A DNA stretch of 64,000 nt from Microbacterium luticocti DSM 19459. Its GTDB lineage: Bacteria > Actinomycetota > Actinomycetes > Actinomycetales > Microbacteriaceae. Position numbers and translations under genes: made by a program. The stretch covers positions 516,409 through 580,408 of the forward strand of contig NZ_AULS01000001.1 in assembly GCF_000422405.1 (NCBI RefSeq). The letters are read 5' to 3'. Shown one piece after another: positions 26,743 through 39,555 of the stretch; the first letter of the stretch is position 1; each line of letters starts with the position of its first letter. Under the pieces are notes generated by a model. The model did no database searches. It was not told where the DNA came from and saw only the letters and a program-made list of their open reading frames with translations.

Positions 26743-27636
26743 GTGACACGCACGATGCCGATCTCCTGCATGCAGGCGCCCCCGGTGCCCATCGGGGCAG
26801 ACCTGGGCGCGTTCCGCGCCGAGGTCGCCGCCGAGGCCGCCGCCGGGGCGCGGCTGGTGGTCTATCCCGAGCTGCACCTGTTCGGCGCCGATGCCGCGCC
26901 GGACGGCGAACGCAACGCGCTGCTGCGCGCATCGGCCGTCGACCTGGCCGATCCGCTCATCGCCACACTGGGCACCGTCGCACGGGATGCCTCGTGCTGG
27001 CTCGTACCGGGAAGCATCTGCGAGCGCGGCGGGAACGGCGAGCTGTTCAACACCGCGGTGGTCTTCGATCCGCAGGGCGCCCTCGTCGCCACGTATCGAA
27101 AGGTCTTCCCCTGGCGGCCGTACGAGCCCTACGATCCGGGAGACCGGTTCACGGTCTTCGACATCCCCGGCACCGGGCGATTCGGGCTCTCGATCTGCTA
27201 CGACGCCTGGTTTCCGGAGGTCACGCGCCACCTCGCCTGGATGGGAGCCGAGGCGGTGCTGAACATCGTCAAGACGACGACGCCGGATCGCGCCCAGGAG
27301 GTGGTCCTGGCCCGCGCGAACGCCATCGTGAACCAGAACGTCACGATCAGCGTGAACTGCGCCGGTCCGGTCGGCCGCGGTCAGAGTCTCATCGTCGATG
27401 CCGAGGGCGCGGTGCTCGCATCCTCCGACGACGCCGCGCCGTGCGTGCTGCGCCACGATCTCGACCTGGATGCGGTCGCCCGCACCCGGGAGCACGGCAC
27501 CGCCGGCTCCAACCGGATGTGGGAACAGTTCCTGCCCACCGACCGTCCGCTGGCCCTGCCGTTGTACGAGGGCCGCATCGACCCGGCGCGCTGGCGGCCC
27601 CGGCATCCCGCCGCCGACTCCGCCACCCGACCCTAG
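26743..27636 (+). CDS. Carbon-nitrogen hydrolase (nitrilase superfamily), first copy
   Basis: A 297-residue nitrilase-fold hydrolase with the complete catalytic triad Glu43 ('VYPELHLFG'), Lys120 ('ATYRKVFPW') and Cys152 ('LSICYDAWFPEV'). Such enzymes hydrolyse C-N bonds of amides, N-carbamoyl compounds or nitriles. The GTG at 26743, with GAAGGGA before it, gives a normal family N-terminus. An upstream in-frame ATG at 26674 lies inside the promoter and is rejected. It is the first gene of an operon with an APC permease and a second hydrolase of the same superfamily, under likely GntR control. The substrate is unknown. Confidence 0.9.
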   Translation: MTRTMPISCMQAPPVPIGADLGAFRAEVAAEAAAGARLVVYPELHLFGADAAPDGERNALLRASAVDLADPLIATLGTVARDASCWLVPGSICERGGNGELFNTAVVFDPQGALVATYRKVFPWRPYEPYDPGDRFTVFDIPGTGRFGLSICYDAWFPEVTRHLAWMGAEAVLNIVKTTTPDRAQEVVLARANAIVNQNVTISVNCAGPVGRGQSLIVDAEGAVLASSDDAAPCVLRHDLDLDAVARTREHGTAGSNRMWEQFLPTDRPLALPLYEGRIDPARWRPRHPAADSATRP

Positions 27637-27647
27637 GAGAAACCGCC

Positions 27648-29018
27648 ATGTCCGCACCCACCCCCACGCCCACGCTCGCACGCTCCCTGGGGCTCACGTC
27701 CCTGGTGCTGTTCGGGCTGGCCTACATGACACCGCTGATCGTGCTCGGCATCTTCGGCGTCGTCGCCGAGACGACCGGCGGCGCCAGCGCGTCCGCCTAC
27801 CTCATCGCGCTGGTGGCGATGCTGTTCACCGCGTCCAGTTACGGACGCATGGCGGCCGTCCATCCCGTCGCCGGATCGGCGTACACCTACGTGCGACGCA
27901 CGATCGACCCGCGCCTGGGCTTCCTGGTGGGGTGGGCCGTGCTCCTGGACTACCTGTTCCTGCCGATGGTCATCTGGCTCATCGGCGCCGCATATCTGAA
28001 GGCAGAGTTCCCCGCCGTCCCCGGCTGGGTGTGGATCGTCGGGTTCGTCATCGTCACCTCGATGCTCAACATCCTGGGCATCAAGGTCGCCGACCGCACC
28101 AACTACATCATGATGGCGTTCCAGCTGCTGGTCATCGCGGTCTTCGTCGCCCTCTCGATCGGGTCGGTGATCGCGCACCACGGCGGCGGCGGTCTGGTGA
28201 GCCTCGCCCCCTTCGCCAACGCGACGTCATCGTTCTCGGCGGTGACAGCGGGGGCGGCCATCGCGGCATACTCGTTCCTCGGCTTCGACGCGGTCACCAC
28301 GTTCACCGAAGAGACCAAGGACCCGCACCGCACCATGCCGCGGGCCATCATGCTGATCGCCCTCATCGGCGGCGCGATCTTCATCCTGGTCGCCTACACC
28401 ACCCAGCTGGTGCACCCTGGCGGCGTCTTCACCGATTCGTCGTCCGCGGCGTTCGACATCGCGCTGACGATCGGCGGAAACGTGTTCGGGGCGATCTTCC
28501 TGGCAGGCCTGGTGATCGCGCAGTTCGCCTCGGGCCTGGCCGCCCAGGCGGCCGCGGCGCGACTGTTGTACGCGATGGGCCGGGACGGTGCGCTCCCCCG
28601 GCGCGTGTTCGGCGAGCTGAGCCGCCGGTTCCGCTCGCCGGTCGTCAACATCGTCATCATCGGCGTGGTCGGGATGCTGGCGGTGTTCCTGGATGTCGCG
28701 ACCTCGACGTCGTTCATCAACTTCGGCGCGTTCACGGCCTTCACGATGGTGAACATCTGCGTCATCGTGCACTTCGTCAAGGAGCGCCGCCAGGGCCGCC
28801 GGCCCAATCCCGTGCTGTACCTCGTGGTGCCGGGGATCGGGGCGATCATCACCGGGTATCTGCTGACCAAGCTCGACATCGCCGCGATCGTCCTCGGCGT
28901 CAGCTGGCTGTGCCTGGGTATCATCGTGCTGGCGATCGTGACGCGCGGGTTCCGACAGCTCCCCCCGGAGCTGACCTACGAGCAGGACGACGCGGCGGCC
29001 GTCGCCGTCGGCGGCTGA
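27648..29018 (+). CDS. APC-superfamily amino acid/amine permease
   Basis: A 456-residue transporter with about 12 hydrophobic segments. The first has 'GLTSLVLFGLAYMTPLIVLG', followed by 'MLFTASSYGRMAAVHPVAGSAYTYVRR' and the loop 'AYSFLGFDAVTTFTEETKDP', all typical of APC-family uptake systems for amino acids, polyamines or related amides. AGGAGA lies ten bases before the ATG. It starts 11 bases after the first hydrolase gene. Placement between two C-N hydrolases suggests it imports their substrate. Its stop codon runs into a tandem repeat that forms the junction to the next gene. Confidence 0.92.
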   Translation: MSAPTPTPTLARSLGLTSLVLFGLAYMTPLIVLGIFGVVAETTGGASASAYLIALVAMLFTASSYGRMAAVHPVAGSAYTYVRRTIDPRLGFLVGWAVLLDYLFLPMVIWLIGAAYLKAEFPAVPGWVWIVGFVIVTSMLNILGIKVADRTNYIMMAFQLLVIAVFVALSIGSVIAHHGGGGLVSLAPFANATSSFSAVTAGAAIAAYSFLGFDAVTTFTEETKDPHRTMPRAIMLIALIGGAIFILVAYTTQLVHPGGVFTDSSSAAFDIALTIGGNVFGAIFLAGLVIAQFASGLAAQAAAARLLYAMGRDGALPRRVFGELSRRFRSPVVNIVIIGVVGMLAVFLDVATSTSFINFGAFTAFTMVNICVIVHFVKERRQGRRPNPVLYLVVPGIGAIITGYLLTKLDIAAIVLGVSWLCLGIIVLAIVTRGFRQLPPELTYEQDDAAAVAVGG

Positions 29019-29072
29019 GGAGCCGGTGCCGAGGAGGCGGTGCTGAGGAGGCAGTGCTAAGGAGGCAGAGTG
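29017..29072 (+). repeat. Four-copy 14-base tandem repeat carrying Shine-Dalgarno sequences
   Basis: Four consecutive 14-base units fill the gene junction: GAGGAGCCGGTGCC (29017-29030), GAGGAGGCGGTGCT (29031-29044), GAGGAGGCAGTGCT (29045-29058) and AAGGAGGCAGAGTG (29059-29072). The first overlaps the permease stop codon. The last supplies the AAGGAGG ribosome binding site and the GTG start of the second hydrolase. Each of the last three contains a GGAGG core. Confidence 0.85.
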
Positions 29073-29828
29073 CGGCTGGCACTGGCGCAGATGGGCTCGA
29101 CGACGGATGTCGCGGCCAACCTGGAACGGGTGCGCGTGCTCGCCGGGCGGGCCGCAGCGCGGAACGCGGACCTGGTCTGCTTCCCCGAGTACACGATGTA
29201 CGAGAAGAAGACCGTGGACGCGAGCTTTCCCCCCGCGGCGCAGCCGATCGACGGATCGTTCGCCCGCGAGCTCTCGGGCATCGCGGCGACCGCGGGCGTC
29301 GCGCTCGTGGCGGGCATGGTCGAGAGCCGGCCCGGCGGGGGTCATCCGTACAACACGCTCGTCGCGTTCCACGCCGATGGACGGCTCGCCGGCCGCTACC
29401 GCAAGCAGCATCTGTTCGACGCGTACGGCTTCCGCGAATCAGCCTGGATCTCGACGCCGGCGCCCGAGGACGTCGTCCTGACGCTCGCCGGCGTACGCGT
29501 GGGCCTGATGATCTGCAGCGACCTGCGCGTGCCCGGGCCCGCGGCCCGGCTGGCCGACGCCGGCGCGCAGCTGCTGCTCACCGCGGCGTCCTGGGTGCCC
29601 GGGCCGACCAAGACCGACCAGTGGCGGGTGCTGAACCGCGCCCGCGCCGTCGAGAACGTCTGCTACGTCGCCGGCGTCTGTCAGTGCCCGCCGGTGTCGA
29701 TCGGCCAGAGCCTTGTCGTCGACCCACTCGGGCAGGTGATCGGCGCTCTCGGGGCGGACGAGGACCTCCTGCTCGCCGACGTCGACCCCGACCGGCTCGA
29801 CGCGATCCGGGTCGACGCGGCCCGTTGA
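29070..29828 (+). CDS. Carbon-nitrogen hydrolase (nitrilase superfamily), second copy
   Basis: A 252-residue nitrilase-fold hydrolase with the triad Glu40 ('VCFPEYTMYE'), Lys112 ('RYRKQHLFD') and Cys149 ('LMICSDLRVPG'). It is shorter than and clearly diverged from the first hydrolase, so the two probably act on different compounds, perhaps successive steps. The GTG at 29070 follows AAGGAGG by a few bases and is the last codon of a tandem repeat. It is the third gene of the operon; its stop is six bases from the stop of the convergent clp gene. Confidence 0.9.
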   Translation: MRLALAQMGSTTDVAANLERVRVLAGRAAARNADLVCFPEYTMYEKKTVDASFPPAAQPIDGSFARELSGIAATAGVALVAGMVESRPGGGHPYNTLVAFHADGRLAGRYRKQHLFDAYGFRESAWISTPAPEDVVLTLAGVRVGLMICSDLRVPGPAARLADAGAQLLLTAASWVPGPTKTDQWRVLNRARAVENVCYVAGVCQCPPVSIGQSLVVDPLGQVIGALGADEDLLLADVDPDRLDAIRVDAAR

Positions 29829-29834
29829 GCGGCG

Positions 29835-32402
<2,568 letters not shown>

Positions 32403-32420
32403 TCGCTGATACTCCTTGAA

Positions 32421-32470
32421 GTTGAGTCGTGATGCATCAAGCTTACGAACTTGAGCATACCTGTATCAAC
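32421..32470 (-). promoter_or_regulatory. Two HAIR-like (HspR) boxes and promoter of the clp gene
   Basis: GTTGAGT-N7-CATCAAG (32421-32441) and CTTGAGC-N7-TATCAAC (32450-32470) both match the HspR box CTTGAGT-N7-ACTCAAG, with the exact TTGA-N11-TCAA spacing. A possible promoter, TTGATA (32464-32469) and TAAGCT (32440-32445) with an 18-base spacer on the minus strand, overlaps them. HspR repression of this chaperone gene is therefore likely. The match is partial and HspR itself is not in the window. Confidence 0.6.
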
Positions 32471-32520
32471 TTCAACGCGCGGCGCTGCCGGCTATTCCCG
32501 CACGGTGCTCAGCCGGATGC

Positions 32521-32594
32521 TCAGCGGGTGCTCTCCGGCGGCGTGCTCAGCGGGGCGCTCAGCGGGGTGCTCTCCGGCGGCGTTCTCAGCGGGG
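32521..32594. repeat. Degenerate GCTCAGCGGGG/GCTCTCCGGCGG repeat array
   Basis: Two near-identical units of about 36 bases (32521-32555 and 32559-32594), each combining TCAGCGGG, TGCTCTCCGGCGGCG and TCAGCGGGG, follow a partial copy from about 32512. The array lies between the clp promoter and the 3' end of the membrane protein gene, overlapping its last nine bases. It looks like slippage-amplified intergenic DNA; no coding role is evident. Confidence 0.6.
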
Positions 32595-33431
32595 CAGAAG
32601 CGACGGGTCGACCTCGCCCCACTTCTGCACGGTCTGCGCGAGCCAGTACACCGCGAACAGCACGATGAGCGCCGCCTCCCCCACCAGCACCCACGGCCGG
32701 CCGGTCTGGTCAGCGCCGGCGAGTCGGGCGATCACCACCCCGCCCAGGTAGACGAGGGATGCACCCATGCCGATCGCCACGGCGGCGTACAACCGGCGCC
32801 ATGCCGCGGGTGAGGTGATCGCGGCGATGACCGCGACGGCGATCATCAGCGTGAAGAAGACGCCGGTGGCCACCAGGTGCCCGACGCGCATCAGCGACGC
32901 CGGATCGGCGAGCACCCAGGCCAGTGCGCCCGCGGCCACGAACACTGCGGCGCCGATCGCCACGGCCACCCCGCGGCTCAGGGTCCCCTGCAGGCGGGTC
33001 AGCACCACGGCGACCACGGCGCCGGCGAGCACGCAGATCGCGTAGGTGGTGACCCCGATCCGCACCTCGGGGCCGAACAGCGCCGGCACGCAGGGTGAGG
33101 CACCCGCGCACCCGCCGCCGACCCCCGGCACGTCCCCGGGCGCGATCGGGGTGGGCAGCAGCGCGATCAGCGGGGCGAACACCGCCGCCAGATCCAGCAG
33201 CAGCTGCTCGAGGCTGTGGCCCGACAGCGCCAGCAGCGCGAGTGCGATGGCGAACAGCACCCCGGTGAACAGCGTGCGTGCGGGCGTGTAGAACAGCGCG
33301 CTCAGCGAGGTGACCGGGCCGAGCGCGACCGTCACGACGAGCAACGAGAGCGCCATCACGCCGACCGCGCCGACGATCCCGATGCGCAGATAGCGGTAGG
33401 TGCGCTGGGTCGATGTCGTGCCGGTTCGCAT
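32586..33431 (-). CDS. Polytopic membrane protein of unknown function
   Basis: A 281-residue protein with about eight hydrophobic segments and a short basic N-terminus. A Gly/Cys-rich extracytoplasmic loop ('GVGGGCAGASPCVPALFG') contains two cysteines that could form a disulfide. I recognise no family. The ATG at 33429-33431, with AGGA about eight bases before it, is preferred over an upstream codon of the longer frame. It is divergent from the TDT-type transporter gene (55 bases between starts) and ends next to the clp promoter region. Confidence 0.75.
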   Translation of the reverse strand: MRTGTTSTQRTYRYLRIGIVGAVGVMALSLLVVTVALGPVTSLSALFYTPARTLFTGVLFAIALALLALSGHSLEQLLLDLAAVFAPLIALLPTPIAPGDVPGVGGGCAGASPCVPALFGPEVRIGVTTYAICVLAGAVVAVVLTRLQGTLSRGVAVAIGAAVFVAAGALAWVLADPASLMRVGHLVATGVFFTLMIAVAVIAAITSPAAWRRLYAAVAIGMGASLVYLGGVVIARLAGADQTGRPWVLVGEAALIVLFAVYWLAQTVQKWGEVDPSLLPR

Positions 33432-33486
33432 ATTCACGATCCTGCACCCGGCGGCCGACATCCGCGCCCGCTACCCTGAACGCGTG

Positions 33487-34575
33487 ATGAGGACGTCCAC
33501 CCTTCTCGGCCGCGCCGACGCCGGAGTCGCCGCGCTGACCCCGGGGTATTTCGCCCTGGTGATGGCGACCGGCATCGTCTCGATCGGGATGCGCACCAAC
33601 CACTGGGTCGCGGCATCCGTCGTGCTGCTGGTCCTGGCCGCCGTCGCCTACGTGGTGCTGGTCGCACTGAACATCGTGCGGGCGGTGCGGCACCGGGCGC
33701 AGCTGGCCGAGGACTTCGCCGACCCGGCGCGGGCGTTCGGCTTCTTCACGTTCGTGGCCGCGACCTGCGTGCTGGGCAGCCGGCTGAGCCTGGAGGACCA
33801 CTTCCACAACGTCGCGATGGTGCTGCTGCTGATCGCGTCGCTGGCGTGGATCGTGCTCGGCTACACGGTGCCGTGGACGGCGGTGCTCGGGCCGCGCACG
33901 ACGACGCAGCCCATCGCCACCGCGAACGGCACCTGGTTCATCTGGGCGGTGGCCAGCCAGTCGATCGCCGTGTTGGCGGCGACGCTTGAGATCGAGTTCG
34001 TGCCGTACCGGGCGGGGCTGGCGCTGCTGGCGGTGTTCTCGTGGTCGGTGGGCACGTTCCTGTACTGCGCGGTGGGCGTGTTCGTCGGGGTACGGATGCT
34101 GTCGGTGCCGTTCCGGCCGACGGATCTGACACCGCCCTACTGGGTGGCGATGGGGGCCACCGCGATCACCGTGGTGGCCGGGGCGCGCATCGTGATGATG
34201 GCCGACGCGCCGATGGTGGACGCCACCCGGGGTCTGATCGCGGGCGCCGCGGTGTTCTTCTGGGCCTTCGGCACGTGGCTGATCCCCCCGTTGATCCTGG
34301 CGGGACTGTGGCGGCACGTGCTGCACCGCATCCCGTTCCGGTACGAGGCGACGCTGTGGAGCATCATCTTTCCGCTGGGCATGTACGGGGTGGGCTCGCA
34401 GTTCCTCGGCGACGTCGACAGTCTGCCGATCGTGCACACCATCGGCTACGTGGAGAGCTGGGTGGCCCTGGCGGCGTGGATCGCCACGTTCGTCGCGATG
34501 ATCGTGAACATCTGGCGCACGGTGCTGCGCCGGCCGCGCGAGGCCGTCGACGCGACGCCGACGGCGGCGCGTTGA
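33487..34575 (+). CDS. TDT-family transporter (tellurite-resistance/C4-dicarboxylate type)
   Basis: A 362-residue membrane protein with about ten hydrophobic segments of the TehA/SLAC1 fold. 'ALTPGYFALVMATGIVSIG' at the N-terminus is the family hallmark, and 'PPYWVAMGATAITVVAGARI' and 'SIIFPLGMYGVGSQFLG' are also typical. Members conduct anions or export dicarboxylates or sulfite; the substrate here is unknown. The ATG at 33487 is chosen; the GTG just before it (33484) is possible. The stop TGA is immediately followed by the stop of the convergent DUF3817 gene, with no spacer. Confidence 0.9.
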   Translation: MRTSTLLGRADAGVAALTPGYFALVMATGIVSIGMRTNHWVAASVVLLVLAAVAYVVLVALNIVRAVRHRAQLAEDFADPARAFGFFTFVAATCVLGSRLSLEDHFHNVAMVLLLIASLAWIVLGYTVPWTAVLGPRTTTQPIATANGTWFIWAVASQSIAVLAATLEIEFVPYRAGLALLAVFSWSVGTFLYCAVGVFVGVRMLSVPFRPTDLTPPYWVAMGATAITVVAGARIVMMADAPMVDATRGLIAGAAVFFWAFGTWLIPPLILAGLWRHVLHRIPFRYEATLWSIIFPLGMYGVGSQFLGDVDSLPIVHTIGYVESWVALAAWIATFVAMIVNIWRTVLRRPREAVDATPTAAR

Positions 34576-35040
34576 TCAGGCGCGCCCGCCGGGCGGGCCG
34601 ATGACCAGCAGCACGGTGAACAGCGCGGCCACTGCGACGACCGCGATCCCGCCCAGCAGCACGGGCCGGCCGAGGAAGAACCGCAGCAGACGGTCGTGCC
34701 ACGTGGCATCCCGCGGGTCATCGGTGGCGTGCAGCCGCCAGGAGCCGGCGAGTCGCCCGGTGCGGTGCAGCCAGATCTCGGCCGGGACGGTGGCGTAGGG
34801 CACGATGGCGGATGCCAGGGCCAGCACGACCGGCAGCGGCCGCCAGCGGTTGTTCTTGGCGACGAGGATGACGGTGGCGCCGTAGCAGAGGAAGACGAAA
34901 CCGTGGATGCCACCGCCCACGAGCACCGCGACCGACAGGCCTGCGGCCTGCCGGAGGATGAGGCCGGCGATCAGCAGGGTCCAGGTGATGGCTTCGGCGA
35001 CCGCGAACACGCGGAAGAGTCGGGAGGGAGTCTGGAACAC
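34576..35040 (-). CDS. DUF3817 membrane protein
   Basis: A 154-residue protein whose first 95 residues ('LFRVFAVAEAITWTLLIAGLIL', 'GGGIHGFVFLCYG') are the DUF3817 domain with three hydrophobic segments. A C-terminal extension ends in one more hydrophobic segment (about 125-147). The family function is unknown. The start is a GTG (35038-35040) with an atypical upstream: GAAGGA ends directly against it and belongs to a palindrome. The MarR gene lies 24 bases upstream on the same strand. Confidence 0.85.
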   Translation of the reverse strand: MFQTPSRLFRVFAVAEAITWTLLIAGLILRQAAGLSVAVLVGGGIHGFVFLCYGATVILVAKNNRWRPLPVVLALASAIVPYATVPAEIWLHRTGRLAGSWRLHATDDPRDATWHDRLLRFFLGRPVLLGGIAVVAVAALFTVLLVIGPPGGRA

Positions 35041-35042
35041 TC

Positions 35043-35059
35043 CTTCAGTCTAACTGAAG
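35043..35059. promoter_or_regulatory. Perfect palindrome at the DUF3817 start (candidate MarR operator)
   Basis: CTTCAGT-CTA-ACTGAAG has perfect 7-base arms and ends two bases before the GTG start of the DUF3817 gene. A looser copy, TTCAG-N5-CTGAA (35064-35078), lies just upstream at the end of the MarR gene. On the minus strand the spacer and right arm contain TAGACT at -10 distance for a leaderless transcript. Binding by the adjacent MarR protein is a guess. Confidence 0.5.
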
Positions 35060-35064
35060 ATGTT

Positions 35065-35493
35065 TCAGTGTTCCTGAAGGTCTTCTCCGAACGGCTCCTC
35101 GTGCAGCCCTTCCAGGGCCGCACTGAGGGCGGGCGCGGCTGACGCGAAGGCGATGTCGAGCCGGGCCAGGCGGGCGTCGGCTTCGGCGAGCGCGCGGGCG
35201 CCGGCCTCGGTGACACGCAGGTTGGAGGCCGCGCCGGCGTGGGCGGTGGCATCCGCCACCAGCCCGTCGTCGACGAGCGCCCGCACCGCGGTGTGCGCGG
35301 TCTGCACCGTGATCTGCGAGCGGCGGGCGAGTTCCGAGAACGAGATGCCCGGGGTGCCCTGGATGTGCGCGAGCAGCCCGTACTTGCGGGTGGTCAGTCC
35401 CAGATCCTTCAGCTGCGTGCCGAGCTGACCGTCCCAGATGCTGCCGACGGTCAGCAGCGAGATGACGGGGCTGAAGCGGCGCGGCTCGGGCAT
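35065..35493 (-). CDS. MarR-family transcriptional regulator
   Basis: A 142-residue winged helix-turn-helix protein. 'LGLTTRKYGLLAHIQGTPGISFSELARRSQITVQTAHTAVRALVDDGLV' covers the dimer helix and recognition helix, followed by the wing ('HAGAASNLRVTEAG') and a C-terminal dimerisation helix. MarR proteins usually repress their own or adjacent genes and respond to phenolics or oxidants. The ATG is at 35491-35493. The DUF3817 gene follows on the same strand after 24 bases containing a palindrome. Confidence 0.9.
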   Translation of the reverse strand: MPEPRRFSPVISLLTVGSIWDGQLGTQLKDLGLTTRKYGLLAHIQGTPGISFSELARRSQITVQTAHTAVRALVDDGLVADATAHAGAASNLRVTEAGARALAEADARLARLDIAFASAAPALSAALEGLHEEPFGEDLQEH

Positions 35494-35582
35494 GCGTCCA
35501 TCGTAGTCTTCGGCATGTTCTACCCTCGTCTGGGTGCCCGACGCCGTGCGGCGTGCGGGGCGCGGATCGAAGGGAGATCACC

Positions 35583-36095
35583 GTGACAGCACCTGTGGGC
35601 GGGTCGTCGGCGCAGTGGCGGCGGGTGGTCGCACTGCTGGCGAACGAGCACACCGCGCGCATCCTGGCGCGGCTGATCCTGGGCGAGGACGTGCGCGATC
35701 GTCTGCAGCGCTACTCCCCTTCGCGCCGGGCGCACATCGAGAACGCACTGGTGGGCTCGGGTGTGGCGCACCGTGACCAGACCGGCGCGCTGACGCTGGA
35801 TGCGGATGTGTTCCGCCGCCTGCTGGCCGAGGACGCGCCGACCAGGCTCGTCGGTGTGGAGCGCTTCATGCGGGATGGCCGGATCGAGAGCTATCCGGCC
35901 TCGCCGGCCGAGCGGGGCGAACTGCTGCGCTGGGTGGCCGCCCGTGTGCTCACCGCCGGCGAGGTGGTGCACGAGCGTGAGATGAACGAACGGCTCGGCC
36001 GGTTCACCGCGGATGTCGCGGCGTTGCGCCGCTACCTCGTCGACGCCGAGCTGGTGGAGCGCCGGCGCGACGGCACCGAGTACGCCCTGGCGTAG
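35583..36095 (+). CDS. DUF2087-domain protein (putative HTH regulator)
   Basis: A 170-residue protein. The N-terminal half looks like an ArsR/MarR-type helical region ('RRVVALLANEHTARILARLILG'). The C-terminal half ('GRIESYPASPAERGELLRWVAARV', 'EREMNERLGRFTADVAALRRYLVDAELVERRRDG') matches DUF2087, a wHTH-like domain. GAAGGGA precedes the GTG start at 35583; upstream in-frame codons lack a ribosome binding site. A regulatory role is plausible but unproven. The stop lies inside a hairpin shared with the convergent gene. Confidence 0.85.
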   Translation: MTAPVGGSSAQWRRVVALLANEHTARILARLILGEDVRDRLQRYSPSRRAHIENALVGSGVAHRDQTGALTLDADVFRRLLAEDAPTRLVGVERFMRDGRIESYPASPAERGELLRWVAARVLTAGEVVHEREMNERLGRFTADVAALRRYLVDAELVERRRDGTEYALA

Positions 36096-36112
36096 CGAGT
36101 GCGCCAGGGCGT
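36082..36112. terminator. Bidirectional terminator-like hairpin
   Basis: ACGCCCTGGCG (36082-36092) pairs perfectly with CGCCAGGGCGT (36102-36112) around a nine-base loop, spanning the DUF2087 stop codon and lying 21 bases before the end of the convergent small membrane protein gene. The stem is GC-rich and lacks a T-tract, which is common for actinobacterial terminators. Confidence 0.55.
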
Positions 36113-36132
36113 CACGACGACCACCGATGCCA

Positions 36133-36381
36133 TCAGCGAGGCGAAGGAGCGCTTGCCGATCTCCTCGCCGCAACGATCCCGAGCGCAAGCAGCACACCAC
36201 CACCGAGCACGGCGCACACCGAAACGCAGACACCCGTCTGCTGAATCCACGTGCCCGCCAGAGGAGAGTCCTGGCTGGTCCCGACCGTCAGCCCGAGGAC
36301 CACGACGGCACCCAGGACAATGAGTACTGCGGCCCACACGAAGAACGGTAGGGGGCGTGATGCCCTCTTGCTCGCCATCAT
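36133..36381 (-). CDS. Small two-segment membrane protein downstream of nrdF
   Basis: An 82-residue protein with two hydrophobic segments (about 11-33 and 48-71), a basic N-terminus ('MMASKRASRPLP') and a basic C-terminus. Two adjacent ATG codons (36379-36381 and 36376-36378) can serve as start, four to seven bases after the nrdF stop, so it is probably translated as part of the nrd transcript. I recognise no family, and its link to ribonucleotide reduction may be only positional. Confidence 0.6.
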   Translation of the reverse strand: MMASKRASRPLPFFVWAAVLIVLGAVVVLGLTVGTSQDSPLAGTWIQQTGVCVSVCAVLGGGVLLALGIVAARRSASAPSPR

Positions 36382-36385
36382 CTTC

Positions 36386-39536
<3,151 letters not shown>

Positions 39537-39555
<19 letters not shown>

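Noticed and set aside
32512..32594. CRISPR-like array
   Set aside because: The repeat units are adjacent without spacers and too few; no cas genes nearby.
32429..32668. Short frame coding for repeated Leu-Ser-Gly units
   Set aside because: It is the translation of the intergenic GC repeat array and overlaps the clp promoter; no ribosome binding site.
35521..35550. Short ACGCCG-TG-CGGCGT hairpin before the DUF2087 gene
   Set aside because: Six-base arms in very GC-rich DNA are expected often by chance; no positional support.
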